The translations under genes were made by a program, and so were the position numbers. Under the pieces are notes generated by a model. The model did not search any database, was not told the origin of the DNA, and saw only the letters and a program-made list of their open reading frames with translations. DNA of 64,000 nucleotides from Sinorhizobium alkalisoli (GTDB lineage: Bacteria; Pseudomonadota; Alphaproteobacteria; Rhizobiales; Rhizobiaceae): NCBI RefSeq assembly GCF_008932245.1, contig NZ_CP034910.1, positions 806,001 through 870,000 of the forward strand, in the 5' to 3' direction. Each line of letters begins with the position of its first letter. Position 1 is the first letter of the stretch. This document shows, piece after piece, positions 44,510 to 53,767 of the stretch.

Positions 44510-46308
44510 GCCGTGCCCTCCCGCTGGCGCGCGGCGAAGAGGCCGGACACCCGGTCGAGGAAGTCCGCTCCCGTGCCTAGTTCCGGCACGCAGGCGATAA
44601 GCCGCTTCGTATAGGCGTGCTGCGGATTGGAGAGCACCCGCCGCGTCTCTCCCGTCTCGACGATCTCGCCATCCTTCATCACGGCGACCCGGTCGCAGAG
44701 TCCCGAGACTACGCCGAAATCATGGGTGATGAAAAGCAGTGCCATGCCGCGCTCGCGCTGCAACTGGCGCAAGAGGTCGAGGATATGCGCCTGAACGGTC
44801 ACGTCGAGCGCGGTGGTCGGCTCGTCGGCGATGATGATGTCCGGATCATTTGCGAGCGCGATCGAAATGCCGACGCGCTGGCGCTGCCCGCCGGAGAACT
44901 GGTGCGGAAACTGAGCCGCCCGTTCACGCGCGTCCGGTAGGCCGACCTTCTCCAGAAGCGCTATCGCCCTTTCCCGCCGTTCAGAGGCGCCGATCGGCTG
45001 ATGCGCCGCAATAGCCTCTTCTACCTGGCGGCCGACTGGAAGAAGCGGGTGAAGCGACATGAGAGGATCCTGGAACACATAAGCGACGCGAGCGCCGCGA
45101 CAGGACCTGAGCCTTTCCTCGGACATGGAGAGCACGTCCTCCCCATGGAGATAGATCGCGCCGTTGCGGATAAGGGCCGGCGGCGAGGCGACGAGGCCCA
45201 TGATGGAAAGCGCGGTCACGCTCTTGCCGGAGCCGCTTTCGCCGACGATGCCGAGGCACTCGCCGCGTCCCAGTTGAAGCGACACGCCGTTCACGGCGGG
45301 CGTGAAGGCGTCTCCCCCGCTAAAGCCCGTCTCCAGTCCTTCAATCGCGAGCGCGGCATCCGGCGCCGAATTGGCTGGCGCCAGTCGATCCTTTGCGATC
45401 GCGGTCTTCGAGCCGGGGCGGGCGAGAGTACCGGATCTGAGGCGCGGATCGAGCACGTCGCGGATGCCGTCGCCAAGCAAGTTGAGGCTGATGACGATGA
45501 GGAAGATCGTCATGCCTGGCACGATCGAGACATGCGGCGCGGTGAAGAGCTGGGCACGTCCTTCCCCGAGCATCGAGCCGAGATCGGCCTGCGGCGGCTG
45601 GGCGCCAAGGCCAAGGAAGCTCAAGCCCGCAGTTTCCAGGATCATCCAGCCTGCGGTCGTCGATATGGTGATGACGATAACCGGCAGCACGTTCGGCAGC
45701 ACCTCGGTCAAGACGGTCGAGAGCTGTCCCTTGCCGGAAAGGCGCGCCGCGTCGATGAACTCGGCATGGGCAAGCCCCACAGTCGCGCCACGGATATTGC
45801 GCGCGAAGAATGGGATATTGACGATGGCGATGGCATAGAGGGCGTTCAGCAGCCCCGGCCCGAGTGCGGCCACGATCGCAAGGGCCAGGAGCATATAGGG
45901 AAAGGCCATCAGCATGTCGATCGCGCGCATCATCAGGTTGTCCGCGCGCCCGCCGGCATAGCCGGCGACGATGCCGATCGTGGACCCGATCACGGCGGCG
46001 ATCAGCGTAGCGGTGAAGCCCAGAGCAAGCGAGACGCGCGTGCCCCACAGCAGTCGGCTCAGGATATCGCGGCCGAGCTGGTCGGTCCCGAGAAGGTGGC
46101 CGGCGGTCGCCACCGGCTTCAGCCGGTTGGCCGGCGCCGTCGCATCCGGGTCCGGCAGCGGCAAAAGCGGCACGAGCAGGATGATGAATGCGATCGCCAG
46201 CAGTAGGAAGAAGCCGGCGGCGGCGAGCCTGTTGTTCATGAGGAGCCGCCAGGACGTGAACCGCGCCGCGCCCGCCGGCCGTGGCGTCATCTCCGCAAGC
46301 GCACTCAT
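44506..46308 (-). CDS. Peptide ABC importer, fused permease-ATPase (DppC-DppD)
   Basis: A 600-residue natural fusion. Residues 1-285 are a DppC-type permease ([22 protein letters not shown] and the EAA-like loop [22 protein letters not shown]); after a linker of about 25 residues, 310-600 are a DppD-type ATPase with Walker A GESGSGKS, signature [12 protein letters not shown] and Walker B DIIIADEP. The ATG at 46308 overlaps the DppB stop (ATGA); the open frame extends about 330 codons upstream, but that part is antisense-frame noise over dppB. No frameshift or stop separates the halves. Confidence 0.9.
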   Translation of the reverse strand: MSALAEMTPRPAGAARFTSWRLLMNNRLAAAGFFLLLAIAFIILLVPLLPLPDPDATAPANRLKPVATAGHLLGTDQLGRDILSRLLWGTRVSLALGFTATLIAAVIGSTIGIVAGYAGGRADNLMMRAIDMLMAFPYMLLALAIVAALGPGLLNALYAIAIVNIPFFARNIRGATVGLAHAEFIDAARLSGKGQLSTVLTEVLPNVLPVIVITISTTAGWMILETAGLSFLGLGAQPPQADLGSMLGEGRAQLFTAPHVSIVPGMTIFLIVISLNLLGDGIRDVLDPRLRSGTLARPGSKTAIAKDRLAPANSAPDAALAIEGLETGFSGGDAFTPAVNGVSLQLGRGECLGIVGESGSGKSVTALSIMGLVASPPALIRNGAIYLHGEDVLSMSEERLRSCRGARVAYVFQDPLMSLHPLLPVGRQVEEAIAAHQPIGASERRERAIALLEKVGLPDARERAAQFPHQFSGGQRQRVGISIALANDPDIIIADEPTTALDVTVQAHILDLLRQLQRERGMALLFITHDFGVVSGLCDRVAVMKDGEIVETGETRRVLSNPQHAYTKRLIACVPELGTGADFLDRVSGLFAARQREGTA

Positions 46309-47252
46309 GTGCGGATCCTCGGATCGAGAATGGATTGGACCACGTCCGCCATGAGGTTGAACAAGACATAGCTGGCCGCGACGATCAGCACGCCGCCCTG
46401 CACGAGCAGGACGTCGCGCGTCGAAATGGCTTTGACAAGCATCGCGCCGATGCCGGGCCACTGAAAAACGGTCTCGATATAAACGGCTCCGCCGAGCACG
46501 AAGCCGGCCTGTATGCCGATCACCGGTATGACGCTGACAAGGGCCGCGCGGAAGGCATGGCCGCAGACGACGCGGCGTTCGGGAAGCCCCTTGGCACGCG
46601 CCGTGCGCACGAAATCCTGGCGCAGCACCTCCAGCATCGCGCCGCGCGTAAGCCTTGCAATCACGCCCGCAGCCACCACCGCGAGCGTCGCTGCAGGCAG
46701 GATCAGATGGATGAGAAGGTCCTTGAGATCGCCGCCACCATAGACCGCGTACATGCCGGAGGCCGGCAGGATGCGCCAGTGGACGGCGAAGAGATAGATG
46801 AGCAGCAGACCGAGCCAGAAGGACGGCGTGGAGATGCCGGCGAGAACGACGAAGGTGATCGCGCGATCCGCCCAGCCGAACTGCCGGACGGCGGAAAGGA
46901 CGCCTGCAAGAAGTCCGAGGACGGAGGCAAGTACGAGTGATACGCCCGCAAGGATCAGCGTCGCCTGAAACCGCTCTAGCACCTCGTCGAGAACGGGTCG
47001 GTTGAGTGCGAAGGATCGGCCGAAATCGCCCTGCAGCAAATTGCCGATCCAGATCAGGTACTGCTGTAGCAGCGGCTTGTCGAGCCCGAGGTCGCGGTTG
47101 ATACGTTCGACGTTCTCCGGCGTCGCATAGGGGCCGAGGATCGCCGTCGCCGCGTCTCCCGGGATCATCGCCATGACGAGGAAGACGATGACCGAGAGGC
47201 CGATGAGTACCGGAACGACAGCGATCAGCCGCTTCAGGATGTAGGTCTGCAT
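46305..47252 (-). CDS. Peptide ABC importer permease (DppB type)
   Basis: A 315-residue permease with six helices and the DppB/OppB layout: ILKRLIAVVPVLIGLSVIVFLV at the start, PGDAATAILGPYATPENVERI in the first periplasmic loop, and the coupling loop DFVRTARAKGLPERRVVCGHAFR. Start at 47252 (MQTYILKR) preceded by GGAGGAGC. It follows the binding-protein gene after 50 bases that carry two dyads. Confidence 0.9.
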   Translation of the reverse strand: MQTYILKRLIAVVPVLIGLSVIVFLVMAMIPGDAATAILGPYATPENVERINRDLGLDKPLLQQYLIWIGNLLQGDFGRSFALNRPVLDEVLERFQATLILAGVSLVLASVLGLLAGVLSAVRQFGWADRAITFVVLAGISTPSFWLGLLLIYLFAVHWRILPASGMYAVYGGGDLKDLLIHLILPAATLAVVAAGVIARLTRGAMLEVLRQDFVRTARAKGLPERRVVCGHAFRAALVSVIPVIGIQAGFVLGGAVYIETVFQWPGIGAMLVKAISTRDVLLVQGGVLIVAASYVLFNLMADVVQSILDPRIRT

Positions 47253-47266
47253 GAAGCTCCTCCGCC

Positions 47267-47295
47267 GCCGGCATCGCTGCCGGCAACCGGTTGCC
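47267..47295. promoter_or_regulatory. Intercistronic dyads after the peptide binding-protein gene
   Basis: GCCGGC (47267-47272) pairs with GCCGGC (47279-47284) around ATCGCT, and a perfect 14-base palindrome GGCAACCGGTTGCC spans 47282-47295. The two are mutually exclusive. Position just after the receptor gene suggests mRNA protection or reduced read-through into the permease genes. Confidence 0.5.
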
Positions 47296-47302
47296 TTCAA
47301 TC

Positions 47303-48865
47303 CTACTGCTTGGACACGCCGTGCAGATGCAGGAGGAAGGACGGCTGTAGCTTGAAGCCCGCGACGGCCGCGGTCGTCACCGCATTCTGCTTCCAGTTGG
47401 CGACGAAGAGCCAGGGAGCGTCCTCATGCACAATCGCCTGCACCTCGCCGTAGAGCCTGCCGCGCTCTGCCTGGTCCGTGGAGGCGCGGGCCTTCTCCAG
47501 AAGTTCGTCGACTTTCGGATTGGAGTAATAGCCGGAATTGAAGCCGCCCTTGTCGGGCATGGCGTCGCTCCTGAGCGTCAGATAGGGAACCGTGTCCGGA
47601 TCATTGGTCATCCAGGCCATTTCCGCCATATCCGCCTTGGCTTCGAGCCCCGGATTGACCCGGCCGAGAAAGCTGTTCCATTCATAGGTTTCGATCTTCA
47701 CGTCGAAGCCGACAGCTTCAAGGTCTGCCTGGATGGCTGCGCCCATGGTGACCGGATCGAGCATCCCGGACCCTCCTTCGGTCACGTAGAAGGTGACAGC
47801 GGGACTTTCGGCTCCGGCTTCCTTCAGCAACGATTTCGCCTTTTCCGGGTCGTAGGGATAGGGTTCGACCGTGCTTTCGACCCAGTTGAAGGCCGGCGGG
47901 ATCGGGCCGGCCGCGACCGTTGCCGTGCCCTGCAGCACGTCGTTGACCAGCGTCTCCTTGTTGACAGCGTAATTGGCGGCCTGGCGCACGCGCTTGTCGG
48001 CGAAGGGGCCTTCCTTGGCGTTCAAAATGGCAAACCAGACATGCGGCCCCGCCTGCTCGACGACTGCGAAATTGTCGTCCTCCTTGAAGGTGGCGAGATT
48101 GTCCGGCGGTACCTCGACCATGACGTCGATGCCACCCGCCATCATTTCAGCGACCCGCGTATTGGCGTCGGTGATCGGCCGGAAGACGGCCGCCTCCAGG
48201 CGCGCCGGGCCGTCCCAATAGTCCGGATTGCGCTCGGCGACGACGCGCTGGTTGGAGACCCATTCGACGAATTTGAAGGGACCGGTGCCCGACGGATGGC
48301 GACCGTAGTCCTTTCCATACTTCTCGACTGCCGCCGGAGAGACGATCAGGCCGGTCGGGTAGGCGAGATTGGAAAGGAAGGGGGCGAAGGCTCCGTCGAG
48401 CTTGAACTCGACTGTGCGATCGTCGACGACATTCACCGCTTGGATCGAGGAGAAGTTGAAGGACAGCGGGAACGGACCGGTGTCGTAGAAGGCGTGATCC
48501 TCCTTCAACATGCGGTCGAAATTGAACTTGACGGTGTCGGCATTGAAGGGCGTTCCGTCATGGAATTTGACGTCTTCGCGCAGCTTGAATGTGTAGGTCT
48601 TCCCGTCCTCGGAAATCGTCCAGCTCTCTGCCAGTGCCGGCTCCACCTCCAATGTCCCGTCCTTGAACCGCACAAGCCCGTCATAGACATTGACGAGAAT
48701 GCGGAAATCATTGGTGGCGGTGACCGTATGCGGATCGAGCGATTGCGGCTCCGCGATCTGACCGACGACCAGGACATTGGGGGGAGTCTGCGCCTTAACC
48801 GGCGTGGCCGCGGCGGCAAGAATTACGGCAGCCGCCACTATGGCGCTCCGAAGTAGCCTCTTCAT
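47303..48865 (-). CDS. Peptide ABC importer periplasmic binding protein (DppA type)
   Basis: A 520-residue family 5 binding protein. Signal peptide 1-25 (cleavage near VKA-QT). Typical segments: AEPQSLDPHTVTATNDFRIL, LAESWTISEDGKTYTFKLRE, FHDGTPFNADTVKFNFDR, and GRHPSGTGPFKFVEW. The family carries peptides, but also opines, nickel or other solutes. As the first gene of an operon lodged between NAGGN genes, N-acetylated or glutamine-containing dipeptides are plausible ligands. Confidence 0.9.
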   Translation of the reverse strand: MKRLLRSAIVAAAVILAAAATPVKAQTPPNVLVVGQIAEPQSLDPHTVTATNDFRILVNVYDGLVRFKDGTLEVEPALAESWTISEDGKTYTFKLREDVKFHDGTPFNADTVKFNFDRMLKEDHAFYDTGPFPLSFNFSSIQAVNVVDDRTVEFKLDGAFAPFLSNLAYPTGLIVSPAAVEKYGKDYGRHPSGTGPFKFVEWVSNQRVVAERNPDYWDGPARLEAAVFRPITDANTRVAEMMAGGIDVMVEVPPDNLATFKEDDNFAVVEQAGPHVWFAILNAKEGPFADKRVRQAANYAVNKETLVNDVLQGTATVAAGPIPPAFNWVESTVEPYPYDPEKAKSLLKEAGAESPAVTFYVTEGGSGMLDPVTMGAAIQADLEAVGFDVKIETYEWNSFLGRVNPGLEAKADMAEMAWMTNDPDTVPYLTLRSDAMPDKGGFNSGYYSNPKVDELLEKARASTDQAERGRLYGEVQAIVHEDAPWLFVANWKQNAVTTAAVAGFKLQPSFLLHLHGVSKQ

Positions 48866-49058
48866 GGGGAAGATCCTTTCGATTTGGCTGAATTCGTGAG
48901 AGGGCGATTAATACTGATAAATGCCACAGAAGCAAGAATTTATCATCATTAATCCGCGCGAGGGAGTGATGCGCCTACGGGGCGATGACGGGAGGTACTT
49001 CCTGCATCAGCCTAAAAAACGTGCGCGTTTTCGGAGCGCGATGCGCCGCTTCAACGAG

Positions 49059-49101
49059 CTACAGCGCCTTTGCGCGTCTGAAATGGTGCGCGGGGCTGTA
49101 G
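49059..49101. repeat. Sinorhizobium-type palindromic intergenic element, copy 2
   Basis: CTACAGCGCCTTTGCGCGTC is followed after a short centre by GCGCGGGGCTGTAG, giving an imperfect inverted repeat related to the elements at 9872 and 62581. It lies between the M42 peptidase stop and the binding-protein gene, so it may terminate the former. Confidence 0.65.
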
Positions 49102-49135
49102 GCTTGGAAATCAGAGCGTAAGCAGCAGCGGCCTT

Positions 49136-50296
49136 CTACCCCTCCTGCCCATCCTCCGGCGTCAGGTCTTGTTCGGCCTCGGGCACCTTCTGGTGCGTGA
49201 AGCCCTTGAGGCCGACCGCGGTTTCTTCGGCGTCCCGTTCGATCTCGATCGGGCTCGCGAGATAGTGCACCACCAGCTTGGCGACGGAGATCAGCGCGTG
49301 CAGATGGATGCGCTCGTAGCCGTGCGAAGCGTCCACGCCGAAGGCGAGGAGGCCGGTGCGCACGTCGTGGCCCGCCTCGACGGCGGACGCGGCATCGGAA
49401 CGGTAGTAGCGGAACACGTCCTTCTGGACGCGAATGCCGTTCGTGCCGCAAAGCTCGAACAGCTTCTTGCACAGATGGTAGTCGAACGGGCCGGTTTGGT
49501 CGGCCATGACGAGCGTGACGCCGAACTCCGAGGAGTTCTGGCCCGGCGCCGTGGTGCCGTTGTCGACGGCAACGAGCGAAGCGATGTCGGGCGTGACTAC
49601 GGCCGAGGCGCCGACGCCGACTTCCTCGCCGATGGTGAAGAGCCAATAGGTGTCGACCGGCGTCTCCACCTTTTCCCTGTTCATCGCTTCCAGCGCCGCC
49701 AGCATCACCGCGACGCCCGCCTTGTCGTCGAGGTGCCGTGAGACGATGAAGCCGTTTTCCAGGAATTCCGGCGCCGGATCGATTGCCACGATATCGCCGA
49801 CGTCGATGCCAAGCTGGGTGAGGTCGTGTTGATTGCGCGCCAGCGCGTCGACGCGCAATTCCACATGGCGCCAGCCGCTCGGCTGGGTGTCTACCTCTTC
49901 GTTGAAGGTGTGGCCGGAGGCCTTCAGCGGCAGGATCGAGCCGCGATAGGTGCCCTTGACGGAAAAGATCGAGGCCCGGGCGCCCTCGGCAAAGCGTGCC
50001 GACCAATGGCCGATCGGCACCAGTTCGAGGCGCCCGTTCGGTTTGAGCAGCTTGACCTGTGCGCCGAGCGTGTCGAGATGCGAGACGATGCCGCGTGCCG
50101 GCCGCCTTGCCGCGCCGGGGCGGCGGGCACGAATGGCGCCACGCCGTGTCAGCACCACTTCCAATCCCAACCGCTCGAGCTCGCGGGCGGTGTGGCGAAC
50201 CGCCTCGTCGGTAAACCCGGTGGGACTCGCGATCGCCAGCAGCGCCTTCAGGCGAGCGACCAGATAGTGAGGGTCGATCGATATGGCCGAACTCAT
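49136..50296 (-). CDS. M42-family peptidase of the NAGGN system
   Basis: A 386-residue co-catalytic metallopeptidase. Metal and catalytic residues are visible: His73 and Asp75 (SHLDT), Asp190-Asp191 (RHLDDKAGVAVML), Glu224-Glu225 (GEEVGVGAS), the VDNGT Asp, and a late His (GVDASHGYERIH). A subfamily of M42 occurs almost only with the AsnO and GNAT/ATP-grasp genes of NAGGN synthesis, both found here about 6-10 kb downstream, so it probably hydrolyses or recycles NAGGN or a precursor. The start at 50296 (MSSAISIDP) is chosen for AAAGGCGG upstream; an in-frame start at 50419 is less likely. Confidence 0.88.
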   Translation of the reverse strand: MSSAISIDPHYLVARLKALLAIASPTGFTDEAVRHTARELERLGLEVVLTRRGAIRARRPGAARRPARGIVSHLDTLGAQVKLLKPNGRLELVPIGHWSARFAEGARASIFSVKGTYRGSILPLKASGHTFNEEVDTQPSGWRHVELRVDALARNQHDLTQLGIDVGDIVAIDPAPEFLENGFIVSRHLDDKAGVAVMLAALEAMNREKVETPVDTYWLFTIGEEVGVGASAVVTPDIASLVAVDNGTTAPGQNSSEFGVTLVMADQTGPFDYHLCKKLFELCGTNGIRVQKDVFRYYRSDAASAVEAGHDVRTGLLAFGVDASHGYERIHLHALISVAKLVVHYLASPIEIERDAEETAVGLKGFTHQKVPEAEQDLTPEDGQEG

Positions 50297-50735
50297 GCCG
50301 CCTTTGTCGCAAGATGCGGCGGAGGCGTCAACCTTGGGTGCCGCCGCCGAAAGCAGGTTGCTCAAGTCGACCGCCGTCTTTCCCGTCGAAACCGCGACTG
50401 ACCCCGGATTGCGTCGCAACCAAACGCCAGTACTGTTTTGGCGTGTATAGACTGCGCTTATCTCCTAATGCGTGCAGGAAATTCTTGCGATGCGGCAATT
50501 CTCTGATAAGCTGCATGATAAATCGATATGCGCCTAATGGATGTATTCGGACCTGCTTGCTGCACCGACCGGCGTCGTGCCTCGCGTTCCGACGATGGCA
50601 CGGCATCGCGCCGTTGAAGGCCAGCAGCTTCGTTCCGGCGCATGAATTGCCTGCTCGTCGCTTTCAAGCGGTTCCAATGATTCCGTGGAGAATTCATCGC
50701 GCCCCCAGTTGTCCTGCTTTCAGAGGAGAGAGACC
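50297..50735. other. Intergenic region, no gene recognised
   Basis: This 439-base divergent gap separates the M42 peptidase from the RTX/SGNH gene. No convincing coding frame, insertion sequence or strong hairpin was seen. It should hold promoters for both genes. An AT-richer core at about 50440-50540 is the best candidate area. Confidence 0.5.
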
Positions 50736-52247
50736 ATGGCAGAAAGCCTGTTCTTCGGCGGTCCGGGCCGGGACGTTTTCTATGACGATGATGGGCCAAA
50801 CTCATTCGATGGTGGCGGGGGTGCTGATGCGGTTAGCTATGCTCGCTCGTCGCGCGGGGTCGTTGCCGATCTTCAATCCGGACGAGCTTACAAATTGCTC
50901 TCGATATTGCCCTTCGGCGATTCCATCACCTACGGCGTGATCAGCAGCACGACCGATACCGAGAGTGGCGGATACCGGAAATTCATGCTGGATCATCTGC
51001 GCGCGCTCAATATCCACGTCAATTTCGTCGGGTCGCTCGCAAACGGCCCCGCCATGGAGGACCGCGACCATGAGGGGCATCGCGGTTGGACGCTCAATCA
51101 GTTGAATGGCATCGATGAAGGCGTCCTCGCCACGACGGCGCCCGACGCCGTGCTTTTGATCGCAGGCACCAATGACAGCAAGACCGACAGCGTGCAGACG
51201 ATGATTCAGGACCTGCGCGACCTTCTGCTTAGTGTGACAGCCGCGGATCCCGAGGTGACCGTTTTCGTCGGTTCTGTCCCACCCGTGCGGGTAGGGCAGC
51301 AGTCGCAGGCGCGGGCCGACAAGGTCGACGCCTATAACGACGCGATGCCCGCGCTCATCGAAGAACTGGCGGCGCTGGGGCTTGATGTGGTCTTCGTCGA
51401 CATGCGCGGCCTGACGCAAGACGACATCACGGCGCCTCCGCTCGACAGCGGCTTGCATCCGACGGCCGAAGGCTACGAGAAAATCGCCGCTTACTGGCTG
51501 CAGGCGCTGGAGGAGCATTTCGGCCTGGACGGAGAGGGCATCGGCAGCGACCGCGACACCTTCATCAGTATCGAAAACCTGATCGGCTCGGCGTTTGACG
51601 ATCGGCTGGCCGGAACTGATGGGGCCAACACCCTGGAAGGCCGCGATGGGAACGACGTCCTCGAGGGACGCGGCGGCGCTGACGTGCTGATCGGCGGAAC
51701 CGGCGCTGACGTGATGATCGGCGGCGCGGGCAACGACGTCTACTATGTCGACAATTCCGGCGACAGCACGATCGAGGAGGCTGGCGGCGGTGTGGACGAG
51801 GTTCACGCCTATGTCGATTGGACGTTCGCGGAGCACGTCGAAAACCTGTTCCTGCGATCGGCGGCCGGTCTAGCCGGCATCGGCAATGCCGCAGCCAATA
51901 GGATCATCGGCAACAGCGGGGCGAACAGGATTGAAGGGCGCGATGGAGATGACAATATCGACGGTCGCGGCGGCGCGGACCGTATCATCGGCGGCGCTGG
52001 CAACGATACCCTGACGGGTGACACCGGCAACGACACTTTCGTCTTCGCGATCGGCGATGGCCAGGACGTCATCACAGATTTCAGCGTTTCCGGCTACGAT
52101 CTCCTGGAGGTCTCCGGTTATCAAAGCTATAGCGAACTCCGCCAGATCGGTGCCGACACGCTGGTCGTCTTTTCCGCGACCGATACTGTGCTCTTGAAGG
52201 GCACTCTTGTCGCGAGCCTGTCTACAAGCGATTTCTTCTTTGCATAG
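50736..52247 (+). CDS. Secreted RTX protein with nested SGNH hydrolase domain
   Basis: A 503-residue, acidic, cysteine-free protein without Sec signal. Residues 7-50 are RTX-like (FFGGPGRDVF, FDGGGGADAVSYA). An SGNH/GDSL esterase follows (55-262): Ser63 in FGDSITYG, Gly99, Asn146 in AGTND, and His241 in DSGLHPTAEGY; the usual Asp three before His is Ser238, with Asp237 next to it. RTX calcium repeats resume at about 275 (TFISIENLIGSAFDDRLAGT, GGAGND, GGTGAD) to about 430, then a tail ending DFFFA, typical of type I secretion signals. Likely an extracellular deacylase. The ATG at 50736 follows AGAGGAGAG. Confidence 0.85.
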   Translation: MAESLFFGGPGRDVFYDDDGPNSFDGGGGADAVSYARSSRGVVADLQSGRAYKLLSILPFGDSITYGVISSTTDTESGGYRKFMLDHLRALNIHVNFVGSLANGPAMEDRDHEGHRGWTLNQLNGIDEGVLATTAPDAVLLIAGTNDSKTDSVQTMIQDLRDLLLSVTAADPEVTVFVGSVPPVRVGQQSQARADKVDAYNDAMPALIEELAALGLDVVFVDMRGLTQDDITAPPLDSGLHPTAEGYEKIAAYWLQALEEHFGLDGEGIGSDRDTFISIENLIGSAFDDRLAGTDGANTLEGRDGNDVLEGRGGADVLIGGTGADVMIGGAGNDVYYVDNSGDSTIEEAGGGVDEVHAYVDWTFAEHVENLFLRSAAGLAGIGNAAANRIIGNSGANRIEGRDGDDNIDGRGGADRIIGGAGNDTLTGDTGNDTFVFAIGDGQDVITDFSVSGYDLLEVSGYQSYSELRQIGADTLVVFSATDTVLLKGTLVASLSTSDFFFA

Positions 52248-52365
52248 CCACGGCTGAATTCCCCAAAAAATGAGGGTTGCTAACCCTTTTGGGCTACGCA
52301 CAATCGGGCTGGTCTTAAAATTGTCCGTCGAGAGAGCTATTCGATCGGAGCACTGGAGGCTAGCA

Positions 52366-53409
52366 ATGCGCCAGACTTGGCTCGATGTGGCCAAGGGCGT
52401 GGGCATCGTTCTCGTCGTCCTGGCCCACGTCCTGACCCACAGCAAATGGCATTTGGCACCGGAGGTCTTTTTCACGATCTCGCTGTTCTACATGCCTTTT
52501 TTCTTCGTCATATCGGGTTATCTCTTCACTGCCTCCGACCGGCAGGCCCTGCTCTCAAAGCGAGTGCGTGGTCTCATGGTCCCGTATGTCGCCTTTCTCT
52601 GCCTCCTCATCGCGGGCATGCTGCTCGTCGACCTTCTCCACGGTGACATACCGGCTCCCTGGCAAATCAGGGAACTGGTGACCAACGCCGCTTGGGGCGG
52701 ACGAAACCTTACCCGTGAACTCGGTGTCTTCTGGTTCGTGAGCTGCCTCTTTGCGACCCAGCTTCTCTACAACGAGGTTGCGCTGCTGACCAAAGGGCCA
52801 ACCGATCCCGTCATGCTGACCTTCGTGGCAGGCTCTGTCGTCCTCGCTTATCTCATCCAGGCCTCCTGGCCGGATATCCGCTCGCCTCTTGCCCTCAGCA
52901 ATGTACCTCTCGCCATCGGCGCCTTCTGGTTTGGGCACCTGCTGCGCGAAGAGAAGCTGGGCGTCAAGGCGCTTGCCCTGGCGGCACTTGCCGTTGTCGG
53001 CATCTCGATTGCCGCTGCCTCGGCAGGGTCCGACTTTACGTTCAGCATGAAGAACACCAAATTCGGACCACCGATCCTCGGCTTGCTGCTTGCGCTTTCC
53101 ATTTCAGCTGCTGTGCTCAGTCTCGCCCGCCTGGTCACGTGTGGTCTCCCTGAGCGGATGGCTCCGCTCGCCGAGCTCGGCAAGGCTTCACTGGTCATCA
53201 TGTTCGCCCATCAGTTCGTGCATTTCACGCTGCGAGAAACGGGTATGACTTCGGATATTCCGCTGATTGTCCTCTCTGTCGGTTTGCCCTATCTCCTCTA
53301 TCGGCTGCTGAACTCGTCGGCAGTTCTGTCGCCCTGGTTTCTGGGGCACGGATCGCTGTCGCTCAGCATCGACCGGATGCGGCGGACGCTCGCCAGTCGC
53401 GCGAGATGA
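52366..53409 (+). CDS. Acyltransferase-3 family membrane protein
   Basis: A 347-residue inner-membrane acyltransferase with about ten helices. The N-terminal pattern WLDVAKGVGIVLVVLAHV (catalytic-type His at the end of helix 1) and FYMPFFFVISGYLF are hallmarks of the OafA/YrhL/acyltransferase-3 family, which O-acetylates or succinylates surface glycans. The ATG at 52366 follows TGGAGG. It is 118 bases after the RTX esterase, so an acylation/deacylation pair acting on the same surface polymer is conceivable. The acceptor is unknown. Confidence 0.85.
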   Translation: MRQTWLDVAKGVGIVLVVLAHVLTHSKWHLAPEVFFTISLFYMPFFFVISGYLFTASDRQALLSKRVRGLMVPYVAFLCLLIAGMLLVDLLHGDIPAPWQIRELVTNAAWGGRNLTRELGVFWFVSCLFATQLLYNEVALLTKGPTDPVMLTFVAGSVVLAYLIQASWPDIRSPLALSNVPLAIGAFWFGHLLREEKLGVKALALAALAVVGISIAAASAGSDFTFSMKNTKFGPPILGLLLALSISAAVLSLARLVTCGLPERMAPLAELGKASLVIMFAHQFVHFTLRETGMTSDIPLIVLSVGLPYLLYRLLNSSAVLSPWFLGHGSLSLSIDRMRRTLASRAR

Positions 53410-53578
53410 GATTGGTGGCGACGCAGTCGCAGGGACAATGATCGCAACCCTGGGGTGGATTTCTCTTGATCTTCTCCCCTTTTTAAGAGAGATTGTGCAG
53501 TGCACAAGGTCGGCGGCCGGCGCTTGGCTGCCGTCGCCTCCGATAGATGCCTCGAACCCAGCAAGGGGACGAACCGGA

Positions 53579-53767
53579 ATGTTTCGCGACATGCATGTTT
53601 ACAAGAAACTGATCGCGCTCGGTGCTGTCGTCGTCGCCTTCGTCGGCGTTCTCGATGCGCTCGCCAATCTGCCCGTCGTCTCCGGCTGTTCGTTCTATGG
53701 CAATTGCGCTCTGGCCGACGCCTCGACGCCGCCGACGGACCTCGGCAACGATCCGGTGGCGCAATGA
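53579..53767 (+). CDS. Small single-pass membrane protein
   Basis: A 62-residue protein: basic N-terminus, one helix at about 10-31 (LIALGAVVVAFVGVLDALANL), then a short tail with two cysteines (SGCSFYGNCALAD) that would lie in the periplasm. No family recognised. Its stop overlaps the start of the DCC protein gene (ATGA), strongly arguing that it is real and coupled. The two cysteines make it a possible partner for the thiol-disulfide protein next door. Confidence 0.6.
   Translation: MFRDMHVYKKLIALGAVVVAFVGVLDALANLPVVSGCSFYGNCALADASTPPTDLGNDPVAQ

Noticed and set aside
46309..47286. N-terminal extension of the fused permease-ATPase frame by about 330 codons
   Set aside because: It overlaps the whole dppB gene, is Arg/Pro-rich low-quality text, and a proper ATG overlaps the dppB stop at 46308.
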